This document shows, in pieces, positions 1-11,178 of a stretch of 64,000 bases of DNA (position 1 is the first letter of the stretch; each line of letters starts with the position of its first letter). The stretch is from the NCBI GenBank assembly GCA_949825045.1, contig OX463814.1, positions 31,638,383 through 31,702,382 on the forward strand. Direction: 5' to 3'. A program made the position numbers and the translations under genes. This stretch comes from Argyresthia goedartella (lineage: Eukaryota > Arthropoda > Insecta > Lepidoptera > Argyresthiidae). A model generated the notes under the pieces. It ran no database searches. It was not told where the DNA came from and was given only the letters and a program-made list of their open reading frames with translations.

Positions 1-1384
1 TATTTTTAACCTCCAACAACGAAAAATTTACAATGGAATCAAGGGAGACTTACTGAGATGGTTTGCATCTTACTTAGAAGACAGGCACCAATCTATCGCC
101 CTTAATGGCAAACTGTCAAATGCAGTTTTGATAACCTCAGGCGTTCCTCAAGGATCTATTATAGGCCCATTTCTTTTTGTCATTTTTATCAATGATATAG
201 CACAGTGTTTCCAACACTGTAACTACCTAATGTACACGGATGACCTAAAGGTCTATAGGGAAATCCATTCCGACATGGACACCGTGTTGCTCCAACAGGA
301 CCTGGACAGACTTGAGGCTTACTGTACCGTTAATAGTATATCCCTAGCATACAATAAGTGTCAATATATAAGATTCACAAAACAGGTGATAGAGCGTAAT
401 ACGCGTGAATATCATATAGGCGGACATGCATTGCAAAGGGTCACATGTATTCGGGACCTTGGCGTCTACTTTTATGCAAAGTTGACCTTCGATGCACACG
501 TCGCACACATAACTAAGAAAGCTTATCAGATGCTTGGATTCCTCATGCGTACAACTAAGAGCTTTAAGAAACCCAAGTCCTTCCTCACGATTTACGGCTC
601 TCTCGTTCGTTCCCATCTTGAATACGCATCCCCTATCTGGAATCCTTTCTATGCAACGTATGATGCACAAATTGAAATGGTTCAGAAGAAGTTCCTCCGT
701 AGTCTCAATTACCGTGTCAGGGCTCCGAAGAGGTCATATGATATCCTGCTTACAAACTACAGACAGACGTCCCTCCACGATCGTCGCACCCTCGCGGACG
801 CCGTTGTTCTCAAGCGGATCTGCACCAGTTACTACAACTGCCCAGAGCTTGTCTCCCTTATAAGGTACCATGTCCCGCTCAGAGCTCCGCGGCACAAGCG
901 GCTCTTCCACGTGAAAGCCGCTCGCACCAATGCTGGTAAAAGGGCGCCAATAGGTCGACTCTGTGCATACCACGACAAAAACTTTGCAGAGGTCGACTTG
1001 TTTGATTCATCTGTCAATCGGTTTAAGCACTCCATACGCAAGCTGTTGTTCAAAAAACTCGAGGATAATCATCCTTGACTGTGGTGTGGTAATTTCATGC
1101 ACGTTTGTGCAATAGATGTACCCTGATTGTAAACAATGCACATTTTTCTCTCATATTTTGGTTTTTAATTTTAGTAAGAATGTATATTCTTAGCACCTAA
1201 GTACTTTAGTTGTTGCTCATTCGGAGCTAATTCTTCCCAAATCATTTAAGCCATAAGTGGGATACCCTAAGGGATAAGTTAGATTTTAATTAACTGTATA
1301 TTTATCCTTTGTTTGTTTTTGTAATGTAACTTGTCCTGTTTGTAACCCCTGAATAAATAAATAAAAAAAATAAAAAAAAAAAAT
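1..1384 (+). mobile_element. Jockey-like non-LTR retrotransposon, 3' portion
   Basis: The 3' part of a LINE enters from the left edge of the window. It has an open reverse-transcriptase frame to 1078, a 3' UTR of roughly 270 bases, and an A-rich terminus at about 1350-1384 made of AATAAA-type repeats. This is how Jockey-group elements usually end. The 5' part, with the endonuclease and ORF1, lies outside the window, so completeness cannot be judged. It differs in sequence from the LINE at the right end of the window and is a separate family. Confidence 0.85.
2..1078 (+). CDS. LINE ORF2 C-terminal part: reverse transcriptase
   Basis: The frame is open from base 2, so the protein continues beyond the window; any start near base 128 would be artificial. 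The visible part holds the RT palm motifs: GIKGDLLRWF (about residue 14), then SGVPQGSIIGP, then the catalytic MYTDDLKVY. The usual Jockey box reads YADD, so the residue before the two aspartates is T instead of A, but both metal-binding aspartates remain. After it come the thumb and C-terminal segments typical of Jockey ORF2 (DLGVYF, SLVRSHLEYASPIWNP). There is no stop or frameshift in the visible 358 codons, so this end looks relatively young. RT would copy the element RNA at a nicked chromosomal target. Confidence 0.85.
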   Translation: MFNLQQRKIYNGIKGDLLRWFASYLEDRHQSIALNGKLSNAVLITSGVPQGSIIGPFLFVIFINDIAQCFQHCNYLMYTDDLKVYREIHSDMDTVLLQQDLDRLEAYCTVNSISLAYNKCQYIRFTKQVIERNTREYHIGGHALQRVTCIRDLGVYFYAKLTFDAHVAHITKKAYQMLGFLMRTTKSFKKPKSFLTIYGSLVRSHLEYASPIWNPFYATYDAQIEMVQKKFLRSLNYRVRAPKRSYDILLTNYRQTSLHDRRTLADAVVLKRICTSYYNCPELVSLIRYHVPLRAPRHKRLFHVKAARTNAGKRAPIGRLCAYHDKNFAEVDLFDSSVNRFKHSIRKLLFKKLEDNHP

Positions 1385-1461
1385 TAGATATGAGAACAAT
1401 TTAAATGATCAACAAAAAAAAATGTTCTTACCCAAAATGGAGCAATGATCACCAAAATACT

Positions 1462-1530
1462 GCGGTAGGTTAGGTGAAGGGTAAAGGGGGTGAGCGAAGC
1501 GAAGCCCCCTTTATCCTTCGTGTTAGGTTA
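1462..1530 (+). repeat. Short dispersed repeat with GCGAAGCGAAG core
   Basis: The segment starts GGTAGGTTAGGTGAAGG, has a core TGAGCGAAGCGAAG and ends near CCTTCGTGTTAGGTT, so it is partly self-complementary. Related copies lie at about 34929-35000 (plus) and 15208-15262 (reverse). The copy near 34.9 kb sits inside a longer inverted-repeat element, so this core may be part of a MITE family. The class is unknown. Confidence 0.5.
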
Positions 1531-2943
1531 AACATGTAAGAACAACAAAAAATATGTACTTAAAACATAAACAAGTACACAAAACAAAAAAAGAAGTTTG
1601 GTGATCCAAACACAATTTCTGGCGGTTGTCCGAATTTATTCGTAGTAAAATTTTTCGTGATCGTTTAAACACAAGCCGAAAAATATTATTTATAAGTTTG
1701 AAGCGTCGCTGTGTCGGCCGTGGCACCCTAGCGGTTAAACGGGTAGACGGATTTTAGTGGGTTTTTTTTTGTAGTTGATCTAGTACACTGCAATGGTTCT
1801 TAAATATGTTTTCTTAAAATCGGTTCATTAGTTCAAGAGTTATCAGCTCAACAAGGAATTTTCATTATGTGTCGGGTATGTTATAAACTTTAAAGTTATA
1901 GTTATATTTGAGCAGCATATTTATTTAGCCCAATAGTCCGTTTTGCTCGCGCTCATCTAGATTTTAAGTGATGCTAGAAACTATTCTTGAACTCTAATGT
2001 ATGTACCTTACGACAGTGGTAATTCTATGTGAAGGTAGGTTCATCGTTCAAGTTATCTACGGGCACTATAAAGTTGTACTGAAACCAGTTACCGTTGGCT
2101 GGCGCTCCTTACATTCGTAAATCGTAAGAATGGGGGCACGGAAAGAATGTCTAGGTACAGCTACGCCTAAGATCCTACTAAGCTACACCACTGATCTACC
2201 ATTCTTATTCAAACCGTAATAGAGGCTAAGTCTTACGTTTTTGTGTAGCTTTTCCTAAATGCGATGTCTGATTATGATTAAAGCGGCGGTCGGGCAGATA
2301 GAATCCTTTCAAGACGAGCAATCACAAACTGATTACGTATGTTATTTGAAATCCCGTATCCGTTGGTAAGGATGGGTTTTCACTGTCTTTAGTATGATAT
2401 GTGTAAACCAGTGCCGCCTCACTCGGTATATAAAACAATTCTGGTAGTATAGAACTTTTTCTAAAAGTTCAGTTTGCACGAAGAGACGTTCGCTGAAAAC
2501 AGTTTCTTCGTTTAGGACAACCGTTGCAAAGAGTCTGAAACCATAGTGGAAATACCTTACTCTTTGCATAGGTATAATTTTTGGTATTGAGTTGTATTGT
2601 GGCCTGAAGATATGCTTATGGATCATTGTTCTCATGGTTACTAAAATAAATAAATAATCTTTATCTAAGTCTTTCATCATGGCGTATCTTTATGCGAATG
2701 CGTTTTACTTTTGGTGTTAAGAATACTAAACTTCGCTGCTAGGCTTCCAAGGTATTTCAAAGAACCCACAAACGATGATATAACAAAACTCGTGAGTAAA
2801 TAGTGTCGTGTCGATGCCATAAATATAATTGATTGCACCAAGTATGTTACTAATGTTGCTATGGATGTATAAGGATATGGAATGCCTTGTTTACTTTATT
2901 GTCTCGATTAGACTTCTCAATAATAAACTTTATTAACCAAAAT

Positions 2944-2975
2944 ACCCCCCCCCCCCCTCCCTCCCTCCCTCCCTG
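2944..2975. repeat. Low-complexity C-run followed by CTCC repeats
   Basis: About 14 consecutive C residues are followed by four or five CTCC units. A similar C-rich tract is at 35749-35776. Simple-sequence DNA. Confidence 0.8.
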
Positions 2976-4765
2976 AAAGTTTCTTACTCTTTTTGTCAGA
3001 TGGCACCACATGGTCGCAATTTGGAGTGCGACAAATATACCTATAATAACCCTATATACCCTCCATATAATTTACCCTATGATGTAAACGTACAATAAAC
3101 ACGTAATGTAACCCCCGCATGTCGTGACCTGTGTTCGTGACGTCTCACGCAACTAGTGATAAGATAAAATAACTTTTATTCTTTTCTTACGATCATGGCT
3201 AGTTTCAACCAGCCTTAAATTGGTTTAGTTTTTGCTGTGCTCAGAGTTTGCGAATAAGCTCAACTTCGTATTGATTACGTGAGTCCCAACTCCGATTAAT
3301 TATGCTTCAAATAACTAAGCGAATAGAACCATCAGTGACTCCTGTTCACAATGACAATAAAGGTGTTAGAGTCGGGCCCTGAATACGTCGCCTAACACAT
3401 GAGACTAGCCCTCAGTGCAAAAGGTGTTAGACATCTAGAACCTCCCCCTACTTAAGGGATTAAATATGGCCAGAAATGCATCTTTAGCTTCAATTCTAGG
3501 CTCAACTAGACAACATAAAAATGTAGGATAAATATATGTTATAAAAGGTCTATTAGGGATAAGAATGGACTTTTAAAATTACCGGATATCTGTTATATTT
3601 AATACTTAAAAATATTTTTCGCAATGCAAAAATATTATTCAACTAATTGAACAAGCGCTCGGAGACGAAATCAGTTTCCTATATGAAACTTACACGCAAA
3701 AATAGGTAAAAAAAGGGAACATTTTTGGTTGTTTTGCTTTATTTTTAATGTTATTATTACAGGAGTTTAGTAATATTTTCTATAATTTTCTCGGTCTCGG
3801 AGCTCGGGCTGCCCCGCGGGGCTCTGCGCGGGAGCACGCGTCAGTCTGCTTCGACGCGATGCGACGGGTATTTGTTTTCTTTGTCTAATTCTCAATGCCA
3901 TTGGCCCCTGTTCAGCCCTTAAACCCACCCCCCCTCATTTCGTTCGGTTTCTCCGGTAATAGCTGCGGAAAATCCGCCTTCTGTTCAGAACGATGGGCTC
4001 CAATATTTTATAATTCGTTTCCTCCACGAACACTCTTCTGCTGAATTTCGCGAGCATGCATTTGACTTTAATTCAACAATACCAATACATTAGTTGTGAT
4101 ATTCCCTATAGGACTTCGAAAGCCATTTGTTTAATCGATTTTCATTTCACCGAACACCATTGATCGATTGCTGAGTTGGACGATGCCTTATTTCTACGAA
4201 GCCTAATTTAGCCGTCGAAAAACAACTTGGCCATGCTCATTTCAACGATAATAGATGTTTCCGACAAGTCGTTTAGTTGTCTTTAACAGATAGGGCCTTA
4301 ATAGATAGACACATAGATAGAAGAAATTAATATAGATAGTTAAGAGACATTGTAGAGGGAGAGAAGAGAACTAACTGCAAACAAATAGATAAATACTTAC
4401 CCGAATTTGGAATAAAATACTTGACTTGGAATGAAAAAATGGTTGACATCCGTCGGTATACAATCATTTTGAATGATGCTAGCCAGTTCCATGAGATAGA
4501 CTAATTAAACAGAAATAGCTTGTTATATGTGTAAGTACAAATTGTTACAACCAATCGAATGTAATCATCCTCCTAATCATCGACTCAACCACAGTCAAAT
4601 TGACGCAGTTTATCTCAAATAACGGATCGATTTTAGGAAAACTGCCAATTTCCACCATTTCCGGTCGATTTAGTTTAGTTTTAGTTTAGTAGAACACCAT
4701 TTTCAGTTATAACGCGTTTTCACTAGTTAAAACCAGTTTTTAATAAGTTTAAACATAAAATGTAA

Positions 4766-4816
4766 AGGTCGATTTAGACGAAGACAATTTTCAGCCGCCT
4801 AAATTACGGCGCCAGT
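4766..4816 (+). repeat. Harbinger left terminal inverted repeat
   Basis: About 50 bp match the right end in reverse complement, with one substitution (GATTTAGAC versus GATTTATAC) and a small indel near the inner GGCGCC. A second, diverged copy of the inner motif begins near 4842, so the left end carries two tandem TIR-like blocks about 75 bp apart. Confidence 0.9.
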
Positions 4817-5039
4817 CCCTACCCACAGCACATCTTCAGACCGTTTAGATGATGACAATTTTCAGCCGCCTAAATCTCGCCGCCAGTGACCAGCGCTCCG
4901 GCACTAGCCGTTTACACGGTGCCTTTTCTGTACCCAGTCATAAGCACGCCGCCACAGCCACAGCCGACGGTGCTAGTTATCGCACCTGTTTTTCTACGCT
5001 AGGATCTCCATCATTTATTGAATACTTGAATACTTTAAA

Positions 5040-7272
5040 ATGAATTCACAAACCCGGAAGCTGAAAAGGCAATGCATTATCAAACTATCCGCGTTATTAC
5101 GTGAAGAGCTGATTAATATGTTGGAGGAAGAAATACATAAGAAGAAACGAATTTGGGTACGAAATTGGATCAGTGACAGATATGCTACTGGAGCCTCAGC
5201 TTTGATTTTGAAACAGTTAAGATTGGAAGATCCCTCAGAGTACAGGATGGCGTTACGACTAAATGCTGAAAATTTTCTCTCATCGAAAATTCTGTTCAGC
5301 GTCAAGACACTGTGATGAGAGATGCTTTACCGGCAAAAATAAAGCTGGAACTAACATTGACATACTTGTGTACTGGAATGAGTTACCGAAGTCTAAGTCA
5401 CTTTTACCGTGTGTCCAAGCCGTCTATATCAAAATGTATACCAGAAGTGAGTCGGGCAATCTATGCAGCACTCAAACAATTTATTAAGGTAAGTGTTTAT
5501 TAAATAAACCTTATTTAAAACTAATCTGAGGTAATATGGGTAGCTCCATACATTATTATTATACGTACAAGGTGGGCCCAAGCAATAGACAAAGCCGAAA
5601 ACTACAGGAACTACTCATGACCATCATTTGGGCCCACCTTATTTAAAACAATACAAAGACAAATGAAAACAATAATCATTTCTTAGTATAATAATTTTAA
5701 CATAAGCTTACAAAATCAATAACGAAAATAAAATATCTAGGAAACAGAGTAACAATTAGGCATTACTGTAAGCAAATTCTATAATATTACTAATATTATG
5801 AGAGTCATCATTACTACCATTATCATAAGAAATGGGTGACATATTATTGTTATCATTTACGTGAAAACCAAGAGAAGAGCTGGTAGTGCTCGAATAGGCT
5901 GATGGACTATATGGCGCCGTCGGCGTGGTCTGCGGTGGCGGTGGTGGTGGCGGCGGCGGCGGTGGCGGTAGTAGTACATAGCTTGATTGATTGTATTGGG
6001 TACTACCTACAAAAGGCTTCGAGGAGTTCGACTGAGAGTATTGTGTCAGCATCGACTGGGTTAGTTGAGGATTATGATAATAAGATGACTGCTTAGCACG
6101 TATATCAGCAAGTCTGCAATTGGTTAATATACTCTGTATTGCTTGTTGAGCAATTACAGCCTGTTCTTCTGACAGCTTTTTCAATTGAGATGACACACTC
6201 CTGCTAAAATAATCAAAATCTGAATCTTCATCGACTTTCGGCGTTGTATCATCTTGCATATTTTTTAAATCTTTAATCATTACAGCCATTTGTGACAGTT
6301 TGCTGCGCTTAGATCTTGTACGCGGTGTAAATGCCGGAGTTGCCGATTGTGGTGAATCTGGTTGAACAATATCAGAGGAAGTTCCTTGTTCACTATTATC
6401 ATTAGTGTCATTAGTATTGTCGGTTTCTATGTTATCCTGTAAGCACAAAAAATAAGATTAGAAAAAACTTAAGTACTTTAATCCTTTAACTATTTTTTTA
6501 GGTCCCAAGAACAGCTGAAGAATGGAAAACAGTCGAAGAAGGGTTTAGAACACGATGGAATTTCCCCTCATGTTATGGCGCAATTGACGGAAAACATGTT
6601 GCAATAAAAGCTCCTCCTAAAAGTGGAAGTCAATTTTTCAATTACAAAAAAACTAACAGTATTATATTGTTAGCTATTGTCGATTACGACTATTGCTTTA
6701 CATACATAGATGTCGGCGCCAGTGGTAGCGCATCTGATGGAGGCGTTTTTAAAAACTGTTCGATGTACCAACAACTGGAAAATGGCCTTTTACCTGAAGA
6801 TGGTGTCATTGTCGGAGATGCGGCATTTCCGCTGAAGAAATATTTAATGACTCCATTTCGAGGTGTTAATCTCGGCACAGAACAAAAAGTGTTTAACTAC
6901 AGGCTATCACGAGCCAGACGGATTGTTGAAAATGCCTTCGGGATCTTAGTCAATAGATTCCGGGTATTCGAAAAGCCAATACCTACTAATTTGGAAACAG
7001 TAGATGCAATAGTATGTGCAACCTGTGCACTCCATAATTGGCTAAGAAAGAAATCGGAGCTTTATGTCACAGCAACATGTGTAGACAGGGAAGACCAGCA
7101 TGGAAATTTTTTGCCAGGTTTATGGAGAAATGAAATAACTGCCCTAGAGAGTATTTCGAGTCAAGGCAGCAATCATTCTGCAAATAATGCCAGAATAAAA
7201 AGAGAACTATACAAATATTTTTTTGTTAACACCGGAAGTGTCCCTTGGCAAATTAAGGTGCCTCACAAATAA
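5040..7272 (+). pseudogene. Harbinger transposase gene, copy 1 (two exons, one frameshift)
   Basis: DDE_Tnp_4-type transposase that would cut and join the element ends. Exon 1 (5040-5488) starts at ATG 5040 and encodes the N-terminal region, then the typical LALPAKIKLELTLTYL-like and SYRSLS segments. A consensus donor (AAG/GTAAGT) follows 5488, and the acceptor AG at 6500-6501 opens exon 2 (6502-7272). The join is in phase 0 and gives KVPRTAEEW. Exon 2 carries the triad: D in GAIDGKH, D in SDGGVF, E in RRIVENAFG. The expected length, about 405 residues, is normal for the family. One base appears to be missing near 5272, where the frame changes from that of 5040 to that of 5312, so the gene is probably dead. 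A 13-bp deletion near 7250 alters the last residues relative to copy 2. Confidence 0.85.
5756..6436 (-). pseudogene. Harbinger MADF gene, last exon, copy 1 (orphan)
   Basis: The minus-strand frame starts at a splice acceptor (CTTACAG before GATAAC, exon base 6436) and ends with a stop at 5756. It is about 227 codons, rich in S/T/N/Q, with a coiled-coil-like stretch (SSQLKKLSEEQAVIAQQAI) and a run of 12 prolines. This is the C-terminal half of the Harbinger second gene. It lies entirely inside the intron of the transposase on the opposite strand. The matching first exon is only near 10.6-10.96 kb, beyond the duplicate copy, so this exon is an orphan unless long-range splicing skips copy 2. Almost identical to 8258-8938. 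Confidence 0.75.
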
Positions 7273-7349
7273 TTTAGGAGTGTTTTTCTGTGTCTTTCAG
7301 GAAATACTCGGCAAATCGTAATCAGTTTCTGGTATATGTAATTATTATA

Positions 7350-7693
7350 CAGGGTGACATTTAATTAGCTGACCATATTTTGGGGAATTATAGTACCCAT
7401 CATTATGAACAACTTTCCCCAAGAAACATACACCTAGAATTTTAAGACACTCTAAATAAAGCCGAAACCTGGTTGGTGTAGACCGTGGACACTATCGAGT
7501 TGTGGCACAATTATCCAAATCGGGTGAAAAACGATAATGATTACTCATTATCGTTTTTCACCCGATTTGCATTTCGTGCAAAATTTACATTTTCGAGTTC
7601 TTTCTAAGAAAACTCGAATATTTAAGCAACTTTTATCTAAAAGTTGACTCAATTTGCGAGTTTTTTTCACCCGATATGGAAAATTGTGCCACC
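7350..7693 (+). mobile_element. MITE left part, cut by the tandem-duplication junction
   Basis: Begins CAGGGTGACATTTAATTAGC after TA (7348-7349) and follows the complete copy at 9865-10471 base for base until GTGCCACC. There it stops abruptly and transposase exon-1 sequence resumes. It therefore has a left arm but no right arm. The cut marks the junction of the internal tandem duplication. Confidence 0.85.
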
Positions 7694-9771
7694 AGCCTCA
7701 GCTTTGATTTTGAAACAGTTAAGATTGGAAGATCCCTCAGAGTACAGGATGGCGTTACGACTAAATGCTGAAAATTTTCTCTCATCGAAAATTCTGTTCA
7801 GCGTCAAGACACTGTGATGAGAGATGCTTTACCGGCAAAAATAAAGCTGGAACTAACATTGACATACTTGTGTACTGGAATGAGTTACCGAAGTCTAAGT
7901 CACTTTTACCGTGTGTCCAAGCCGTCTATATCAAAATGTATACCAGAAGTGAGTCGGGCAATCTATGCAGCACTCAAACAATTTATTAAGGTAAGTGTTT
8001 ATTAAATAAACCTTATTTAAAACTAATCTGAGGTAATATGGGTAGCTCCATACATTATTATTATACGTACAAGGTGGGCCCAAGCAATAGACAAAGCCGA
8101 AAACTACAGGAACTACTCATGACCATCATTTGGGCCCACCTTATTTAAAACAATACAAAGACAAATGAAAACAATAATCATTTCTTAGTATAATAATTTT
8201 AACATAAGCTTACAAAATCAATAACGAAAATAAAATATCTAGGAAACAGAGTAACAATTAGGCATTACTGTAAGCAAATTCTATAATATTACTTATATTA
8301 TGAGAGTCATCATTACTACCATTATCATAAGAAATGGGTGACATATTATTGTTATCATTTACGTGAAAACCAAGAGAAGAGCTGGTAGTGCTCGAATAGG
8401 CTGATGGACTATATGGCGCCGTCGGCGTGGTCTGCGGTGGCGGTGGTGGTGGCGGCGGCGGCGGTGGCGGTAGTAGTACATAGCTTGATTGATTGTATTG
8501 GGTACTACCTACAAAAGGCTTCGAGGAGTTCGACTGAGAGTATTGTGTCAGCATCGACTGGGTTAGTTGAGGATTATGATAATAAGATGACTGCTTAGCA
8601 CGTATATCAGCAAGTCTGCAATTGGTTAATATACTCTGTATTGCTTGTTGAGCAATTACAGCCTGTTCTTCTGACAGCTTTTTCAATTGAGATGACACAC
8701 TCCTGCTAAAATAATCAAAATCTGAATCTTCATCGACTTTCGGCGTTGTATCATCTTGCATATTTTTTAAATCTTTAATCATTACAGCCATTTGTGACAG
8801 TTTGCTGCGCTTAGATCTTGTACGCGGTGTAAATGCCGGAGTTGCCGATTGTGGTGAATCTGGTTGAACAATATCAGAGGAAGTTCCTTGTTCACTATTA
8901 TCATTAGTGTCATTAGTATTGTCGGTTTCTATGTTATCCTGTAAGCACAAAAAATAAGATTAGAAAAAACTTAAGTACTTTAATCCTTTAACTATTTTTT
9001 TAGGTCCCAAGAACAGCTGAAGAATGGAAAACAGTCGAAGAAGGGTTTAGAACACGATGGAATTTCCCCTCATGTTATGGCGCAATTGACGGAAAACATG
9101 TTGCAATAAAAGCTCCTCCTAAAAGTGGAAGTCAATTTTTCAATTACAAAAAAACTAACAGTATTATATTGTTAGCTATTGTCGATTACGACTATTGCTT
9201 TACATACATAGATGTCGGCGCCAGTGGTAGCGCATCTGATGGAGGCGTTTTTAAAAACTGTTCGATGTACCAACAACTGGAAAATGGCCTTTTACCTGAA
9301 GATGGTGTCATTGTCGGAGATGCGGCATTTCCGCTGAAGAAATATTTAATGACTCCATTTCGAGGTGTTAATCTCGGCACAGAACAAAAAGTGTTTAACT
9401 ACAGGCTATCACGAGCCAGACGGATTGTTGAAAATGCCTTCGGGATCTTAGTCAATAGATTCCGGGTATTCGAAAAGCCAATACCTACTAATTTGGAAAC
9501 AGTAGATGCAATAGTATGTGCAACCTGTGCACTCCATAATTGGCTAAGAAAGAAATCGGAGCTTTATGTCACAGCAACATGTGTAGACAGGGAAGACCAG
9601 CACGGAAATTTTTTGCCAGGTTTATGGAGAAATGAAATAACTGCCCTAGAGAGTATTTCGAGTCAAGGCAGCAATCATTCTGCAAATAATGCCAGAATAA
9701 AAAGAGAACTATACAAATATTTTTTTGTTAACACCGGAAGTGTCCCTTGGCAATTAAGAAGCATAAATTAA
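7694..9771 (+). pseudogene. Harbinger transposase, copy 2, lacking the 5' part of exon 1
   Basis: Duplicate of transposase sequence from the middle of exon 1 (7694-7990, donor GTAAGT follows) and exon 2 (9004-9771). The start codon and first 50 or so codons are missing because the duplication begins inside exon 1. The frameshift of copy 1 is also here (near 7774), so it predates the duplication. The DDE residues are intact (GAIDGKH, SDGGVF, RRIVENAFG). The last residues, WQLRSIN, differ from copy 1, which lost 13 bp here; this end is more likely original. It has no promoter of its own that I can see. Confidence 0.8.
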
Positions 9772-9864
9772 GGTGCCTCACAAATAATTTAGGAGTGTTT
9801 TTCTGTGTCTTTCAGGAAATACTCGGCAAATCGTAATCAGTTTCTGGTATATGTAATTATTATA

Positions 9865-10471
9865 CAGGGTGACATTTAATTAGCTGACCATATTTTGGGG
9901 AATTATAGTACCCATCATTATGAACAACTTTCCCCAAGAAACATACACCTAGAATTTTAAGACACTCTAAATAAAGCCGAAACCTGGTTGGTGTAGACCG
10001 TGGACACTATCGAGTTGTGGCACAATTATCCAAATCGGGTGAAAAACGATAATGATTACTCATTATCGTTTTTCACCCGATTTGCATTTCGTGCAAAATT
10101 TACATTTTCGAGTTCTTTCTAAGAAAACTCGAATATTTAAGCAACTTTTATCTAAAAGTTGACTCAATTTGCGAGTTTTTTTCACCCGATATGGAAAATT
10201 GTGCCACCACTCGATAGTGTCCACGGTCTACACCAACCAGGTTTCGGCTTTAGAGTGTCTGAAAATTCACGGTATTCACCGTTAATTTTCAGACACGACT
10301 ATTCAGTCGCAAATGAAAAAAAATTTCGTCCCCCAGTACATGGCCCCGATCTACTATGGGAGACCCAAAAATTGTTTTCGTTTGCGACCATATGCTCCAT
10401 AGGGTAAGTTCTTTATAATGATGGGTACTATCATTCCCTAAAATATGGTCAGCTAATTAAATGTCACCCTG
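9865..10471. mobile_element. Complete 607-bp MITE with TA target duplication
   Basis: Inverted termini CAGGGTGACATTTAATTAGC and its complement are flanked by TA (9863-9864, 10472-10473). Further inverted arms lie inside (9974-10014 against 10209-10252). It has no coding capacity. The TA duplication suggests a Tc1/mariner-type transposase acting in trans. Relatives: truncated copy 7350-7693 and short copy 50872-51051. Confidence 0.85.
10016..10207. mobile_element. Second MITE nested inside the first
   Basis: The roughly 190-bp segment begins GTGGCACAATTATCC and ends with near-complementary GGAAAATTGTGCCAC. It contains an inner hairpin (CGGGTGAAAAACGATAATGA and its complement) and lies exactly between the two arms of an outer inverted repeat. 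This looks like an insertion that split a palindrome. The flanking duplication is not clear to me. Confidence 0.6.
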
Positions 10472-11178
10472 TATAATCTAGGGTTTTGAAAAAGGAAAAC
10501 GTACCTAAACAAATGGGTCACCCTGTACTGTTTTTGATCCTACTTGAATAGTTAAAAAAATGTTAAAATATGTACCTACTGAGATAATACTTTTGGTACT
10601 TATTAAACAATAATAATACTTACTGTAGTTTTACGTTTCGTTGACACATTCTTGATAAATGCATCTAATTCTTAAAACCATTTTACCCTCGGCTTATAAA
10701 CATTTCCTCCAGCACCCGATCTTGTCGATTGCTCAATTTTATTTAGTTCTAAATAGTACGAACTCCTGATACTTTTAATTTTCATCTTTATTTGATTGAT
10801 GTCCAATCCTTCTATAGACATTCCTAACCTTATTGTTTGCAGCGCTGTTAGGCGCTTTTCCTTGTTTCGATAATCGTCGCATCTTTTGTCCCAAAGACAT
10901 TCTTGTTCTCTATATAGTTGAACAAGCTGTAATATTTCGTTGTCACTGAGTTTCGGCGCCATTTTACCCGAAGAAGGTACACCCTAAATTACTTTACGGC
11001 ACGAAGGCGTGCTAGGGACTGGCAGCGACATGTTTACACGAGTCCGAAAAATTGGCGCGGGGTAGCGAGAGACGGGGGCGGAGGTCACTGGCGCCAAAAA
11101 ATAGGCGCGTGTTCTATTCTGTGCCTGCGCTGGCATGCCGCGAAAAATTGGCGCCGAAACTGTTTATACGGTGCCTTT

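Larger units (their letters stand above)
1385..4762. other. Gene-less stretch between LINE and Harbinger element
   Basis: No coding region is supported. An unrecognised 112-codon minus-strand frame at 2342-2680 shows no domain and is probably chance. The stretch holds a short repeat at 1462-1530, a C-rich run at about 2944-2975, and a small GC-richer patch near 3800-3870 that could not be tied to a gene. The rest is A/T-rich sequence without visible structure. Confidence 0.5.
7694..10208 (+). repeat. Second unit of a 2.5-kb tandem duplication inside the Harbinger element
   Basis: Sequence from 7694 repeats that from 5192 with a constant offset of 2502 bases, rising to 2515 after a 13-bp indel near 7250/9754. 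By eye the units differ at only a few positions (for example 5792/8294 and 7100/9602). The duplicated part covers the end of transposase exon 1, the intron with the antisense MADF exon, exon 2 and the left part of the MITE. Such similarity means a very recent event or an assembly duplication. Confidence 0.9.
8258..10962 (-). pseudogene. Harbinger MADF (Myb/SANT-like) DNA-binding protein gene, one internal stop
   Basis: In Harbinger elements the second gene encodes a partner that binds subterminal DNA and helps transposase enter the nucleus. Exon 1 (10962-10624) starts at ATG 10962, just inside the right end. It encodes a MADF domain (DNEILQLVQLYREQECLWD near residues 7-25; SYYLELNKIE near 68-77). 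A TAA at 10674-10672 interrupts it at codon 97, after KPRVKWF, yet the frame resumes (ELDAFIKNVSTKRKTT) to a good donor GTAAGT at 10623. Exon 2 (8938-8258) joins in phase 0 and holds the acidic, S/T-rich and poly-proline part. About 339 residues are expected. The protein is probably truncated. The gene runs opposite to the transposase, and its last exon sits inside the duplicated transposase intron. Confidence 0.8.

Noticed and set aside
5902..6096. 64-codon plus-strand frame rich in A and V (also at 8404-8598)
   Set aside because: It is the antisense shadow of the poly-proline part of the MADF exon.
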